NCBI RefSeq assembly: GCF_900177625.1
Contig: NZ_FXAU01000009.1
Span: 1 to 64,000 of the forward strand
Origin: Sphingobacterium psychroaquaticum
Lineage (GTDB): Bacteria; Bacteroidota; Bacteroidia; Sphingobacteriales; Sphingobacteriaceae
Length of the DNA: 64,000 bases
Reading direction: 5' to 3'
The position numbers were made by a program, and so were the translations under genes. Of this stretch, positions 1-7,641 are shown piece after piece (positions within the stretch are counted from its first letter, which is position 1; every line of letters begins with the position of its first letter). Under the pieces are notes generated by a model, which worked only from the letters and a program-made list of their open reading frames with translations, was not told the origin of the DNA and searched no databases.

Positions 1-54
1 GTTCCTCCCTTGCGGAGTGGTGCAAAGGTAGAAAACTTTACCTATTACTTCCAA
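1..54 (-). promoter_or_regulatory. Putative promoter reading leftwards off the window edge
   Basis: On the minus strand a TACCTTTG box (positions 30 to 23) fits the Bacteroidota -7 consensus TAnnTTTG. A TTG lies about 21 bp upstream, near 52-54, matching the -33 spacing. Downstream the transcript would run into a G/C-rich stretch and off the window. This layout resembles promoters of stable RNA or housekeeping operons in Bacteroidota, but the target gene is not visible. Confidence 0.4.
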
Positions 55-116
55 GGGTTTGTTGGGTCTTTTTTTGGGATGCTGCATAACGTACTGTAAA
101 CGTGGTGGATATTTTT

Positions 117-193
117 GTAGTTGGTAGATCGTAGTTGGTAGTTTGTAGAAAGTAGTTCGTAGAGTATGGCTTGTAGGGGATAGATTATGTTTT
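117..193 (+). repeat. Degenerate heptamer tract (GTAGNNN), left arm
   Basis: Eleven consecutive 7-base units fit the register GTAGNNN with decay towards the right: GTAGTTG, GTAGATC, GTAGTTG, GTAGTTT, GTAGAAA, GTAGTTC, GTAGAGT, then weaker units. The first four bases are held while the last three drift. It is not a coding pattern and has no constant spacer, so it is not a CRISPR. It is the inverted counterpart of the tract at 1267-1392. Confidence 0.8.
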
Positions 194-315
194 GATAGAA
201 AAGCGTGCGGGGATATGGAGGGACGTTCATGGATAATAGTTTGAAAGGAAGAGAGTACTTAGAAAAGAATAAGGACAAAAGGTTGCAGAAATATTAAGAG
301 GATCGTAATAATGGT

Positions 316-351
316 TGCCGCGTCGTACCTCCGCGCAGGGGCGACGCGGCA
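316..351. other. Perfect 10-bp inverted repeat (hairpin)
   Basis: TGCCGCGTCG at 316-325 is the exact reverse complement of 342-351, with a G/C-rich 16-nt loop. It is far more G/C rich than its surroundings. It has the look of a REP-like extragenic palindrome, although no second copy is seen in this window. Confidence 0.6.
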
Positions 352-390
352 TTCCTTGGCCTCTTTGCGAACCTGAGGCACGAAGGTGTA

Positions 391-1259
391 GCAATCTTAT
401 TCGTAACAAGCCTAGTCTTTAGGTATGATTAATAGATCTAGATATTTCTTATTGATATAGTCCGTGGATCCCTCCTAGCGTCGGGATGACGACCACTTGT
501 TATGCGCGCGTTAAAACCTGCTTAACGTAGACTGCCTCATATCAATGACACAGCTCGCTCGTTCGAACCTGCCTATGGCAGACTGCCTCATGTCAATGAC
601 ACAGCTCGCTCGTTCGAACCTGCCTACCGCAGGCGCTTGTAGCTCGGCCTTTTGATTGGGACACGAGCTAAAAGCTCGCGCCAGCGAATTGGCAATCTTA
701 TTCGTAGTAAGTCTAGTCTTTATGCATGATTAATAGATCTACATCGTTCTTATTGATATAGTACTTAGATCCCTCCTAGCGTCGGGATGACGACCACTTG
801 TTATGCACTCGTTAAAACCTGCTTATCGCAGACTGCCTGATGTCAATGACACACCTCGCTAGTTCGAACCTGCCTACCGCAGGCACTTGTAGCTCGGCCT
901 TTTGACTTGGACACGAGCTAAAAGCTCGCACCAGCGAATTGGCAATATTATTAGCAACTAGTCTAGTCTTTATGTATAATTAAATGCATCTGAATCGTTC
1001 TTATTGATATAGTCCGTGGACCCCTCTTAGCGTCGGGATGACGACCACTTGTTATGCGCGCGTTACAAACCTGCTTATCGCAGACTGCCTACCGCAGGCA
1101 CTTATAGCTCGGCTTTTTGATTTGGACACGAACTAAAAGCTCGCGCCAGCGAATTGGCAACCTTATTCGTAGCAAGTCTAGTCTTTATGCATGATTAAGT
1201 AGATCTAGATAGTTCTCATTGATATAGTCCGTGGATCCCTCCTAGCGTCGGGATGACGA
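391..1259. repeat. Four degenerate tandem copies of a 215-301 bp intergenic unit
   Basis: Units begin with GCAAyhTTATT at about 391, 692, 942 and 1157, giving lengths of 301, 250 and 215 bp and a partial fourth. Each carries a TCTAGTCTTT segment, TTGATATAGT, then a CCTCCTAGCGTCGGGATGAC core (near 471, 771, 1021 and 1236; the third copy reads CTCTTAGCG) and, in the first three, a CCTGCCTACCGCAGGC-like palindrome and a CGAGCTAAAAGCTCG palindrome. Unit 1 contains an extra internal duplication of about 51 bp (near 530-631). Read on the other strand, the core resembles the TCATCCCGA...GGAGGGATC type of dispersed intergenic repeat seen in many bacterial genomes. I see no credible gene in the block. 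Confidence 0.8.
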
Positions 1260-1266
1260 ACACCGA

Positions 1267-1392
1267 CTATAATCTACCCCCTACCAATCACAAATTAATC
1301 CCTATAAACCATCAACCACCAACTACAATCTATCCTCTATAAATTACCAACCACAAACTAATCCCTATCTACTACCAACTACAATCCCCCCC
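1267..1392 (-). repeat. Degenerate heptamer tract (CTAccaa), right arm
   Basis: Eighteen units of 7 bases run without a break from 1267 to 1392. Examples are CTATAAT, CTACCCC, CTACCAA, CTATAAA, CCACCAA, CTACAAT and CTATCCT. On the minus strand the commonest form is TTGGTAG or ATTGTAG, so the tract is in inverted orientation to 117-193. The next heptamer in register, CTACTTA at 1393, supplies the stop codon of the adjacent GtrA-like gene. Confidence 0.8.
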
Positions 1393-1776
1393 CTACTTAA
1401 ATACCCAATACTTTTGAAGTGTGAAGTTAAATCCTAGCGAAACGAGAATTTCGACGATAGCTTTTGACAGCAATGGGTGTAAACCCAGCAGGTCATGAAA
1501 TACATATATACCGGAAGATTTGAGCGTAATGCTACCGACAACAACAATGACAAACTTCCATAACTGACTTCCGACAGGTGTTGTCGTGTTATTAAAGGAC
1601 CAATATCGATTTATCGTGAAATTCACCACGGCTCCAAGCGAACCACTGATTACATTTGATAAAACCGGAGAAAACAAAAACACCTTATAACATAAGGTGT
1701 ATATACCAAAATCGCATAATCCGCCTAGAAAAGCAGACAACTGTGCTCGTAGGAATTCACGGAATTTGGCACTCAT
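1393..1776 (-). CDS. GtrA-like small membrane protein
   Basis: A 127-residue protein with four predicted membrane helices, matching the GtrA family in size and pattern. Typical features are an N-terminal helix with 'FLGGLCDFGIY', a central 'GAVVNFTINRYWSF' and a C-terminal 'NFTLQKYWVF'. GtrA proteins are thought to help move lipid-linked sugars across the inner membrane. The gene is the last in the sphingolipid operon, 3 bp after the CDP-alcohol transferase, so a role in flipping or glycosylating a ceramide-linked head group is possible but inferred. The TAG stop falls in the first base triplet of a flanking heptamer repeat unit, so the C-terminus ('KYWVFK') may have been set by expansion or invasion of the repeat. 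The family call is firm; the substrate is unknown. Confidence 0.82.
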   Translation of the reverse strand: MSAKFREFLRAQLSAFLGGLCDFGIYTLCYKVFLFSPVLSNVISGSLGAVVNFTINRYWSFNNTTTPVGSQLWKFVIVVVGSITLKSSGIYVFHDLLGLHPLLSKAIVEILVSLGFNFTLQKYWVFK

Positions 1777-1779
1777 AAT

Positions 1780-2466
1780 CTATTCAGCCTCCTCCGCTTT
1801 TGCTTTCTTCTCCGCCGCATCACGTTCATCACCCAACACCAACAACTTCTTTGTATCGCTTAGATTGATAAAGAACAACGCAATACATATACCCATAACA
1901 AGGTAATTAATACTACCTTTAAAAAGAACTTCTGCTAAAAGAACAGCACATATCACCACACGTACTTCGGTTGGTCCGAGTAGCCCGGCATCAATGGTAT
2001 ACTTATCTGTAATCTTGTACCGCAGTTGTGAGATGATCATAGCCCACCCGTACATGGCAACAAGGAAAAAACCTGAATATTTAAAATCATCGGGCGCATA
2101 GAAAACATAGCCTAAACCAATCAGAATGGTACTAATCCAATCCATAACGATATCGAGGGCAAAACCATACCATTTACGAGACTTATTTCTGTAAAACGCG
2201 ATACGGCCATCCAGGGAATCTCCGAACCACTGCACAAAAAAACCAAAAATACCCAAAAGCAACCACGGTAAAGCCACATATTCTGCCAACAGAAAACTTC
2301 CTAAAACGATGACAGCCCCTAAGAAACCAATTGCTGTTAGGCCATCGGATGTAATAGAAGAAGGAATACGTGGTACCAAATAGGATATAAATTTTTGCTC
2401 TGGATTACTTAAAATGTTTGTACGCTTCCTATCTTGGAAAAGTTTCTTATTTATCTCTTGACTCAT
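1780..2466 (-). CDS. CDP-alcohol phosphatidyltransferase family protein
   Basis: An integral membrane enzyme of about 228 residues expected to transfer a phospho-alcohol from a CDP-activated donor. The family motif D-xx-DG-xx-AR-x8/9-G-xxx-D-xxx-D is seen as DSLDGRIAF followed by GFALDIVMD. All four Asp and both Gly are present, but the usual Arg after Ala is Phe, with an Arg two residues later. I take the ATG at 2466 as the start; the longer frame to 2487 would need a TTG codon inside the end of the previous gene. Its place directly after three ceramide genes suggests it builds a phospho-ceramide head group (phosphoethanolamine, phosphoinositol or similar), both of which are known in Sphingobacterium lipids. 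The donor and acceptor are inferred, not shown. Confidence 0.85.
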   Translation of the reverse strand: MSQEINKKLFQDRKRTNILSNPEQKFISYLVPRIPSSITSDGLTAIGFLGAVIVLGSFLLAEYVALPWLLLGIFGFFVQWFGDSLDGRIAFYRNKSRKWYGFALDIVMDWISTILIGLGYVFYAPDDFKYSGFFLVAMYGWAMIISQLRYKITDKYTIDAGLLGPTEVRVVICAVLLAEVLFKGSINYLVMGICIALFFINLSDTKKLLVLGDERDAAEKKAKAEEAE

Positions 2467-2477
2467 CTTCTCTTCTA

Positions 2478-3476
2478 TTAAAACCAATTATTTTTTTTGT
2501 ACCACAGCAGACTTGCCTTTAAACCTGTCTTGAGGTCATACTTTGGCATAAACCCTAATTTATCCTTGGCTAGTTGAATATCGCATGCCCAATTCTGGGC
2601 CGTCAATTCATTTAATCTTTCAGGGTATAACACAGGAGTCTTCTTAGAGTTTTTATAAAACCACGCCGAAAGCATCGCAATCTTCTCCACAAGTGGATAC
2701 GAAAGGTGTACGCGCCACAGCTTCTTGCCTAGAGTTTCGGAAAAAATATCTGCCATAGCGTAACGGGAATACGCATTGCCATCTGTAATGTTAAACGTTG
2801 AAACTTCCGTACTGTTATTTTCGCAAGCTCGAAGTAAAATATCAACTAAATCGAGCACATATACAAAAGATAGCTTTTGTGGATTCTTGCCAATATACGC
2901 ATCCAAACCTTTGTTCATCGTCTCAAAAAGAATAAATATATCTTTTTCACGTGGACCATAGACTGCTGTTGGGCGAATAATAGTAATAGGCTTATGAAGA
3001 AATTTCTCGTGGATCATACCTTCAGCCGCCTTCTTACTTCTGCCGTATACCGTAACGGGGTTATATGGGGTGTTTTCAGTAATATCCGAATCCTCGTATT
3101 TCACTGGGCCGACAGCAGCCAAACTACTTACAAAGACAAATTGTTTTGGCGGTACCGTTGCCTTATCAAAAGCCGCCTTTAGCAAGTGCTCCGTATAGCC
3201 AACATTCACGTTGAACATCTCTGCTTCGGATTTTGCTTTGGTCATCGCTGCTGCATGGATAATATAATCATACCGCTCTTCTTCCAAAAGCTGTACGAGA
3301 TTATCAACACAATTAAAATCGGGGTAAACGAACTTACGAACGTAAGGTTCAATATCTTTAATATTACTGGACTTGCGCACCGCAGCGTGTACCTCGAAGC
3401 CAGCCTCATGCGCCTTTTCGATCAAATGAAAACCGACAAAACCACTGGCACCAGTAATTAATATTTTTTTGCTCAT
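2478..3476 (-). CDS. cerR: NAD(P)-dependent SDR, probable ceramide reductase
   Basis: A 332-residue extended short-chain dehydrogenase. The N-terminal Rossmann motif is 'ITGASGFVGFHL' (Gly9, Gly12, Gly15), and the active-site pair is Tyr144 and Lys148 in 'VYGRSKK', with Ser117/118 as the likely third member. By position between a GNAT-type ceramide synthase and a CDP-alcohol transferase, it corresponds to CerR, the enzyme that reduces the 3-keto group of 3-oxo-ceramide in the bacterial ceramide pathway described in Caulobacter. It overlaps the upstream gene by 4 bp, which suggests translational coupling. By sequence alone it could also be another epimerase or hydroxysteroid-dehydrogenase-like SDR; the CerR call rests on synteny. 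Confidence 0.75.
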   Translation of the reverse strand: MSKKILITGASGFVGFHLIEKAHEAGFEVHAAVRKSSNIKDIEPYVRKFVYPDFNCVDNLVQLLEEERYDYIIHAAAMTKAKSEAEMFNVNVGYTEHLLKAAFDKATVPPKQFVFVSSLAAVGPVKYEDSDITENTPYNPVTVYGRSKKAAEGMIHEKFLHKPITIIRPTAVYGPREKDIFILFETMNKGLDAYIGKNPQKLSFVYVLDLVDILLRACENNSTEVSTFNITDGNAYSRYAMADIFSETLGKKLWRVHLSYPLVEKIAMLSAWFYKNSKKTPVLYPERLNELTAQNWACDIQLAKDKLGFMPKYDLKTGLKASLLWYKKNNWF

Positions 3477-4594
3477 ATCGCTTTTTCGAAGAGACGATAA
3501 CGTTTGTATAGTTCTCCGTTTATCTGCTCTATCGCATGATTCATCATATAATTGTTATCAAGCATCCAAGAACACTCCGCACCAATTATACCTTCTGGGG
3601 TTGCATTTTTTATTATTCGGCCGTAGAGACATGCCTCAATGCCGAGTTTACGGTAATCATCTAAAACCCCAAGCATCAATACACGAAGGGATTTAATTTT
3701 TTTCAATCCGAAGAGTAGCTTAAAGATACCGAATGGCAATAAGCGTCCGCGTTTGACATTGATCAAAACCTCATTAATATTAGGGATACCGAGCGCAAAA
3801 CCCACAATTTGATTGTCCTTTTCCGCTACAATACAAAATTTAGGGTTAACGATCATCTTTAGCTCCTTTGCCGTAAAGTCAAATTCAGCGTCAGTCATCG
3901 GCACAAAGCCAAGGTTTTCATCCCATGCTTTGTTATATACTTCCTTGATTTTCTTTGCTTCATTGGCAAAGTCTTTCAAATTAATTTCACGGAGCACAAT
4001 TCCAGACCTCTTCAAGCGTGCTTCCAGCTTTTCAAGTAACAAAACGGAGCGTTGACTTGCTGTATTAGTGGCAACCCAATAAGCTCTAAGATCCGTTTTT
4101 GTCGTGAAGTTAGCGCCATTGATTAACGCGGAATAGTAAGGCGGATTGTATGGCATCATCGCCATAGGTGGCTTATCAAAACCGTCAATCAACAATCCAC
4201 ACACATCATTGGTGGTTAGGTTAATTGGTCCAACGATTTTCGTTCCTCCTTTTTCCTTCACCCACGCTGTCGCAGTCTGCAATAAAGCATCGGCAACTTC
4301 TTGATTATTTATAGATTCAAAAAAGCCGAATTGGCCTTCTTGAACCTTATTAAAATCATTATGATTATTGTTCCATATGGCAAGAATACGCCCAACAACT
4401 TCACCATCTTTATACGCCAAAAAAGGCTGCGCCGAGGAATGTTGATAGAACGGATGCTTCTTTGGAGAAAGCAAATCCTGCTGTCCTAAGAATAATTCAG
4501 GGACATAATTTGGATCTTTCGCATAGAATGTATGCGGAAGATCTATAAATGTTGCAAGTTGCTTTTTATTCTCGACAGGAACAATCTCAATCAT
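3473..4594 (-). CDS. bcerS: GNAT-fold N-acyltransferase, probable bacterial ceramide synthase
   Basis: A 373-residue protein of the YghO/GNAT-like type, with the diagnostic central block 'GPINLTTNDVCGLLIDGF' followed by 'PPYYSALINGANF', and a second acyltransferase half from about residue 210 on ('VAEKDNQIVGFALGIPN'). Members next to serine palmitoyltransferase have been shown in Caulobacter to N-acylate 3-ketosphinganine (bCerS), a route independent of eukaryotic ceramide synthases. The start ATG at 4594 lies 4 bp after the palmitoyltransferase stop, and the end overlaps cerR by 4 bp. The order spt-bcerS-cerR follows the pathway order. Function is from context plus family; a generic GNAT label would be the cautious alternative. 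Confidence 0.72.
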   Translation of the reverse strand: MIEIVPVENKKQLATFIDLPHTFYAKDPNYVPELFLGQQDLLSPKKHPFYQHSSAQPFLAYKDGEVVGRILAIWNNNHNDFNKVQEGQFGFFESINNQEVADALLQTATAWVKEKGGTKIVGPINLTTNDVCGLLIDGFDKPPMAMMPYNPPYYSALINGANFTTKTDLRAYWVATNTASQRSVLLLEKLEARLKRSGIVLREINLKDFANEAKKIKEVYNKAWDENLGFVPMTDAEFDFTAKELKMIVNPKFCIVAEKDNQIVGFALGIPNINEVLINVKRGRLLPFGIFKLLFGLKKIKSLRVLMLGVLDDYRKLGIEACLYGRIIKNATPEGIIGAECSWMLDNNYMMNHAIEQINGELYKRYRLFEKAI

Positions 4595-4598
4595 TGTA

Positions 4599-5807
4599 TT
4601 AATTCATGAATGATTCAACCTCTACTGTCTTGAACACCTTCGCCATTTTATCAATTGCTTCATCAATCTGATCAAATGTATGCGTTGCCATCAGTGAGAA
4701 ACGAATCAACGATTCCTCAGCAGGTACAGCAGGTGCAACGACAGGGTTTACGAAAACACCATTATCTTGGAGCATTTTCGTCACATAATACGTTTTATCG
4801 TTATTACGAACAAAAATCGGAAGAATAGGACTTTCTGTTTCACCTAGGTCAAAGCCATTTTCAAGCAACAGTTTCTTTGCATAGTTCGTATTCGCCCACA
4901 ATTTTTCAATGTGTTCAGGTTCTGTTTGGATAATTTCCAACGCTTTCAACGTTGAAGCAACAGAAGCAGGTGTCATACTGGCACTGAACATCAATGAGCG
5001 AGCACGGTGTTTTAGGTATTCGATTGTTTGCGCATCTGCCGCAACAAACCCGCCTAATGAAGCCAAAGATTTACTAAAAGTCCCCATAATAAGGTCAACA
5101 TCTTCTGTTAATCCAAAGTGGCTTGCCGTACCTGCTCCTTTATCTCCGATTACCCCTAAAGAGTGTGCATCATCACATAAAATAGCCGCATCGTACTCAT
5201 TAGCAATTTTTACCATATCAGGTAGATTAACGATATCCCCTTCCATACTAAAGATACCATCCGTAGCAATAAGCTTTAAGCTTTCTTCAGGCAAACGTGC
5301 AATTTTAGCACGCAAATCTTCCATATCATTGTGGGCATATTTGATTACTTTCGAGAAAGACAATCTACTACCATCAATAATTGAAGCGTGGTTACGCTCA
5401 TCTAGAAGGATATAATCATTACGTCCTGTAAGACAAGATAAGGGGCCTAAATTAGACTGGAAGCCTGTACTAAAAAGTATAGCGGCCTCTTTACCTACAT
5501 AATCCGCCAACTTCTCTTCCAGTTCCACGTGGATATCAAGGGTTCCATTTAAAAAACGAGAACCAGCACAACCTGTACCATATTTAGCCAACGCATCCTG
5601 AGCAGCTTCTATGATCCTAACATCGGTTGTTAAACCCAGATAAGAGTTCGACCCGAACATCAACACACGCTTCCCATCGATTATTACTTCCGTATCTTGT
5701 TTCGATTGGATCGGTCTAAAATATGCATATAGACCATTAGCCTTGATTGGTTCTAGTTCACTCTGCAGGAACTTAGAAGTTCTTTCACTTAACTTTCCCT
5801 TACTCAT
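4599..5807 (-). CDS. spt: Serine palmitoyltransferase (alpha-oxoamine synthase family)
   Basis: A 402-residue fold-type I PLP enzyme that condenses serine with a long acyl thioester to 3-ketosphinganine, the first step of sphingolipid synthesis. Seen are the PLP Lys246 in 'GTFSKSLASLGGF', the Asp212/213-His215 pair in 'CDDAHSLG', and His140 in 'DERNHASIIDG'. Its length is normal for soluble bacterial enzymes. Glycine C-acetyltransferase and 8-amino-7-oxononanoate synthase share this fold. The downstream ceramide synthase and reductase favour SPT, and the biotin gene in this window lies 31 kb away. It is the first gene of a five-gene minus-strand operon ending at 1393, with a good promoter at 5889-5919. 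Confidence 0.85.
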   Translation of the reverse strand: MSKGKLSERTSKFLQSELEPIKANGLYAYFRPIQSKQDTEVIIDGKRVLMFGSNSYLGLTTDVRIIEAAQDALAKYGTGCAGSRFLNGTLDIHVELEEKLADYVGKEAAILFSTGFQSNLGPLSCLTGRNDYILLDERNHASIIDGSRLSFSKVIKYAHNDMEDLRAKIARLPEESLKLIATDGIFSMEGDIVNLPDMVKIANEYDAAILCDDAHSLGVIGDKGAGTASHFGLTEDVDLIMGTFSKSLASLGGFVAADAQTIEYLKHRARSLMFSASMTPASVASTLKALEIIQTEPEHIEKLWANTNYAKKLLLENGFDLGETESPILPIFVRNNDKTYYVTKMLQDNGVFVNPVVAPAVPAEESLIRFSLMATHTFDQIDEAIDKMAKVFKTVEVESFMN

Positions 5808-5888
5808 GCCGTAGGTATTTCTATTTTATGTGATAAAATTACTATAAAAATTGAGCTATTTACTTTTTGACTCTCAAGTAATAATCGT

Positions 5889-5919
5889 CAAAAGTAGAAT
5901 AATAAATAAAAAAATACAA
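5889..5919 (-). promoter_or_regulatory. Promoter of the sphingolipid operon
   Basis: On the minus strand a TTG is followed by 20 bp and then TACTTTTG (5896 to 5889), a good fit to the Bacteroidota TTG-N19..21-TAnnTTTG promoter. Transcription would begin near 5882, giving a leader of about 75 nt before the spt ATG at 5807. A second possible -7 box (TATGTTTG, 6021 to 6014) lies further upstream with no clear -33 partner. These two boxes and the smpB promoter account for most of the 356-bp gap between spt and smpB. Confidence 0.6.
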
Positions 5920-6138
5920 TTTTACCTTTTAAAAGTCGTTTATTAATTAAAAACCAACGAACAACTTGTTAAAAACCAACATTGTATACATTACAGCTCA
6001 AAAAAAACCGCTGCAAACATACGAAACTTCGCTTGATTTAACATCATTTATAATACATATAAATATCATAAAATTAAATTATTGTTAAGATATTCGCAAT
6101 AGTTTATGATTAAAAGTTCTATAAAATCACAAAATAGT

Positions 6139-6146
6139 TATTTTTG
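6139..6146 (+). promoter_or_regulatory. -7 box of the smpB promoter
   Basis: TATTTTTG fits TAnnTTTG and lies 17 bp before the smpB ATG. No clear TTG is found at -33, so the upstream half is weak. The transcript leader would be only about 10 nt, which is common in Bacteroidota. Confidence 0.5.
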
Positions 6147-6163
6147 CGGTTCAACAATTAAAA

Positions 6164-6619
6164 ATGGCAATTGCAGCAAACGTAAATATAAAAAATAAAA
6201 GCGCTTCTTTTGAGTATCATCTCTTAGACCGTTATGTCGCGGGAATCAGCTTGTTAGGTACGGAAATAAAATCTATTCGGGAAGGTAAAGCGAACATTAA
6301 CGACAGCTTCTGTGCTTTTTTTGAAGATGGTCTATATCTCCGGAATATGCATATCGCAGAATATTCCTTTGGCTCATTTTATAACCACGAAGCAAAACGA
6401 GACCGTAAATTATTACTTACGAAGAAAGAGTTAAAAAAATTGAAAGATAAAGGCGAAGAGAAAGGTTTTACGATCGTGCCTTTACGTATTTTTATTAACG
6501 AGAGAGGCTTCGCTAAAGTGGAGATAGCGCTCGCCCAAGGTAAAAAAGATTTCGATAAACGCGACACCATTAAGGAACGAGAGAGCAAACGTGAATTGGA
6601 TCGTGCCATGAAGCGATAA
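6164..6619 (+). CDS. smpB: SsrA-binding protein SmpB
   Basis: A 151-residue basic protein that binds tmRNA and delivers it to stalled ribosomes for trans-translation. The family block 'GISLLGTEIKSIREGKANI' is present near residues 28-47, as is the 'YNHEAKRDRKLLL' region, and the basic C-terminal tail 'KRDTIKERESKRELDRAMKR' that enters the mRNA channel is intact. Length is normal. The gene is monocistronic and ends 5 bp from the convergent AraC gene, so the two must share or lack a terminator. The tmRNA gene itself (ssrA) is not in this window. Confidence 0.96.
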   Translation: MAIAANVNIKNKSASFEYHLLDRYVAGISLLGTEIKSIREGKANINDSFCAFFEDGLYLRNMHIAEYSFGSFYNHEAKRDRKLLLTKKELKKLKDKGEEKGFTIVPLRIFINERGFAKVEIALAQGKKDFDKRDTIKERESKRELDRAMKR

Positions 6620-6624
6620 ACCAC

Positions 6625-7533
6625 TTAGGACATCATTATGTACCGTCCAGGTGTAATTCCCTCTCGTTGTTTAAATAAACGAACAAAATAATTGATATCT
6701 GAAAAGCCTGCCGAAAAGCAGGCTATTTTTACACTTTTCGATTGCTGCAGAACCTGTTTCGCGTAAGCAATCCGTTCCCGAATAACATACTCGACCGGGC
6801 TAACCCCTAATTCGGTCTTAAATGCCCTGGACAACGCACTTTTACTCATCCCCGCTTCCGCGGCCAAGGTATCCAGCGATATTTTTTCTCCGATATTTTG
6901 ACGTATATAGCTTTTCAGGTATGTAAAAGGTGTACTGTTATTTTTCGTATCTGTATCGAGTACCAGTAACTCCTGCGTCTGCATAATACGGATCATAAGT
7001 TCCTTTAACACTAAATCCGCCAAAGCCTCTTTATGGATATCCGTACTTAAACTAACCTGAAATAACCGATTGGTCAGTCGTACCAACTCATCGTTATTAC
7101 TAAAGTGAAACTTGTCCAATTGAAACGACCAGGTCGAACGTTCACTCTTCTTTGGATAAAATTCATTTAAATATTGTACCACTTCCCCGATCTTATCTGC
7201 GCCGATTGAAATCGCCGTACACTGTGTCGGGGCAGCCAGTTGCGCCTCTGGAAAATCAATACGCATTGGTGTATACTCGGGTAGCAACAAGGTCTCACCG
7301 GGATGGTAATCAAAAGAAACCTTATCCTGCAGATGCATCACTTTCTTTCCCTTGAGCATATTTATAATCACCAAATCATTAAATTGTAGTGGTATCTGCT
7401 CACTTGCTTCGTACGTTTCAAAAATATTCAATTCAAAATTCCGTAGCGTAAATGCACGTTTATTTTCAACGAGTCGATCCAGTTCCCCTTTTGTGGATAA
7501 CGGCAGCTGCTGCAGTAAATGGTTCTGTGACAT
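6625..7533 (-). CDS. AraC-family transcriptional regulator
   Basis: A 302-residue regulator with an N-terminal cupin-like sensing half (about 30-180, AraC_N type) and a C-terminal double helix-turn-helix (about 205-300) including 'LAAEAGMSKSALSRAFKTELG' split across the first HTH and the classical 'ACFSAGFSDINYFVRLFKQREG' signature across the second. It is divergent from the aldehyde dehydrogenase operon, with 150 bp between. That gap contains a 21-bp-spaced direct repeat suited to AraC half-sites and a promoter with a poor -33 region, so it probably activates the operon in response to an alcohol or aldehyde. The inducer is unknown. Confidence 0.88.
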   Translation of the reverse strand: MSQNHLLQQLPLSTKGELDRLVENKRAFTLRNFELNIFETYEASEQIPLQFNDLVIINMLKGKKVMHLQDKVSFDYHPGETLLLPEYTPMRIDFPEAQLAAPTQCTAISIGADKIGEVVQYLNEFYPKKSERSTWSFQLDKFHFSNNDELVRLTNRLFQVSLSTDIHKEALADLVLKELMIRIMQTQELLVLDTDTKNNSTPFTYLKSYIRQNIGEKISLDTLAAEAGMSKSALSRAFKTELGVSPVEYVIRERIAYAKQVLQQSKSVKIACFSAGFSDINYFVRLFKQREGITPGRYIMMS

Positions 7534-7586
7534 GGTCCCTCCTGTACTAATACGAGTATATTGATTAACGATTTACCTAAAGGTAG

Positions 7587-7623
7587 CAAAATAATGCTAT
7601 CCATTGGCACAAAAATGCTACAG
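7587..7623 (+). promoter_or_regulatory. Candidate AraC operator: direct repeat with 21-bp period
   Basis: The segments starting at 7587 and 7608 share C-A-x-A-A-x-AATGCTA, with the AATGCTA core at 7593-7599 and 7614-7620, exactly 21 bp apart (two helical turns). AraC-family dimers typically bind such direct half-sites. The downstream half-site sits where a -33 element would be expected for the -7 box at 7642, consistent with activation. Confidence 0.55.
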
Positions 7624-7641
7624 AAAAAACAACTAGCCGCC

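Noticed and set aside
45..409. Two short open frames (77 and 60 codons) at the left end
   Set aside because: They run through the heptamer tract and hairpin region, have repeat-derived composition (Tyr/Leu/Ser/Asn runs) and resemble no family.
117..1392. CRISPR array or phage/integron attachment array
   Set aside because: The period is 7 bp with no spacers, and the larger units are unequal and degenerate. No cas, integrase or cassette gene is present.
4909..5415. 168-codon open frame on the plus strand
   Set aside because: It lies wholly antisense to spt, has no recognisable motif, and spt has complete catalytic residues in the other frame.
4599..5807. bioF (8-amino-7-oxononanoate synthase) instead of spt
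   Set aside because: The same fold family, but the linked GNAT, SDR and CDP-alcohol genes fit sphingolipid synthesis, and bioB lies in a separate unit 31 kb away.
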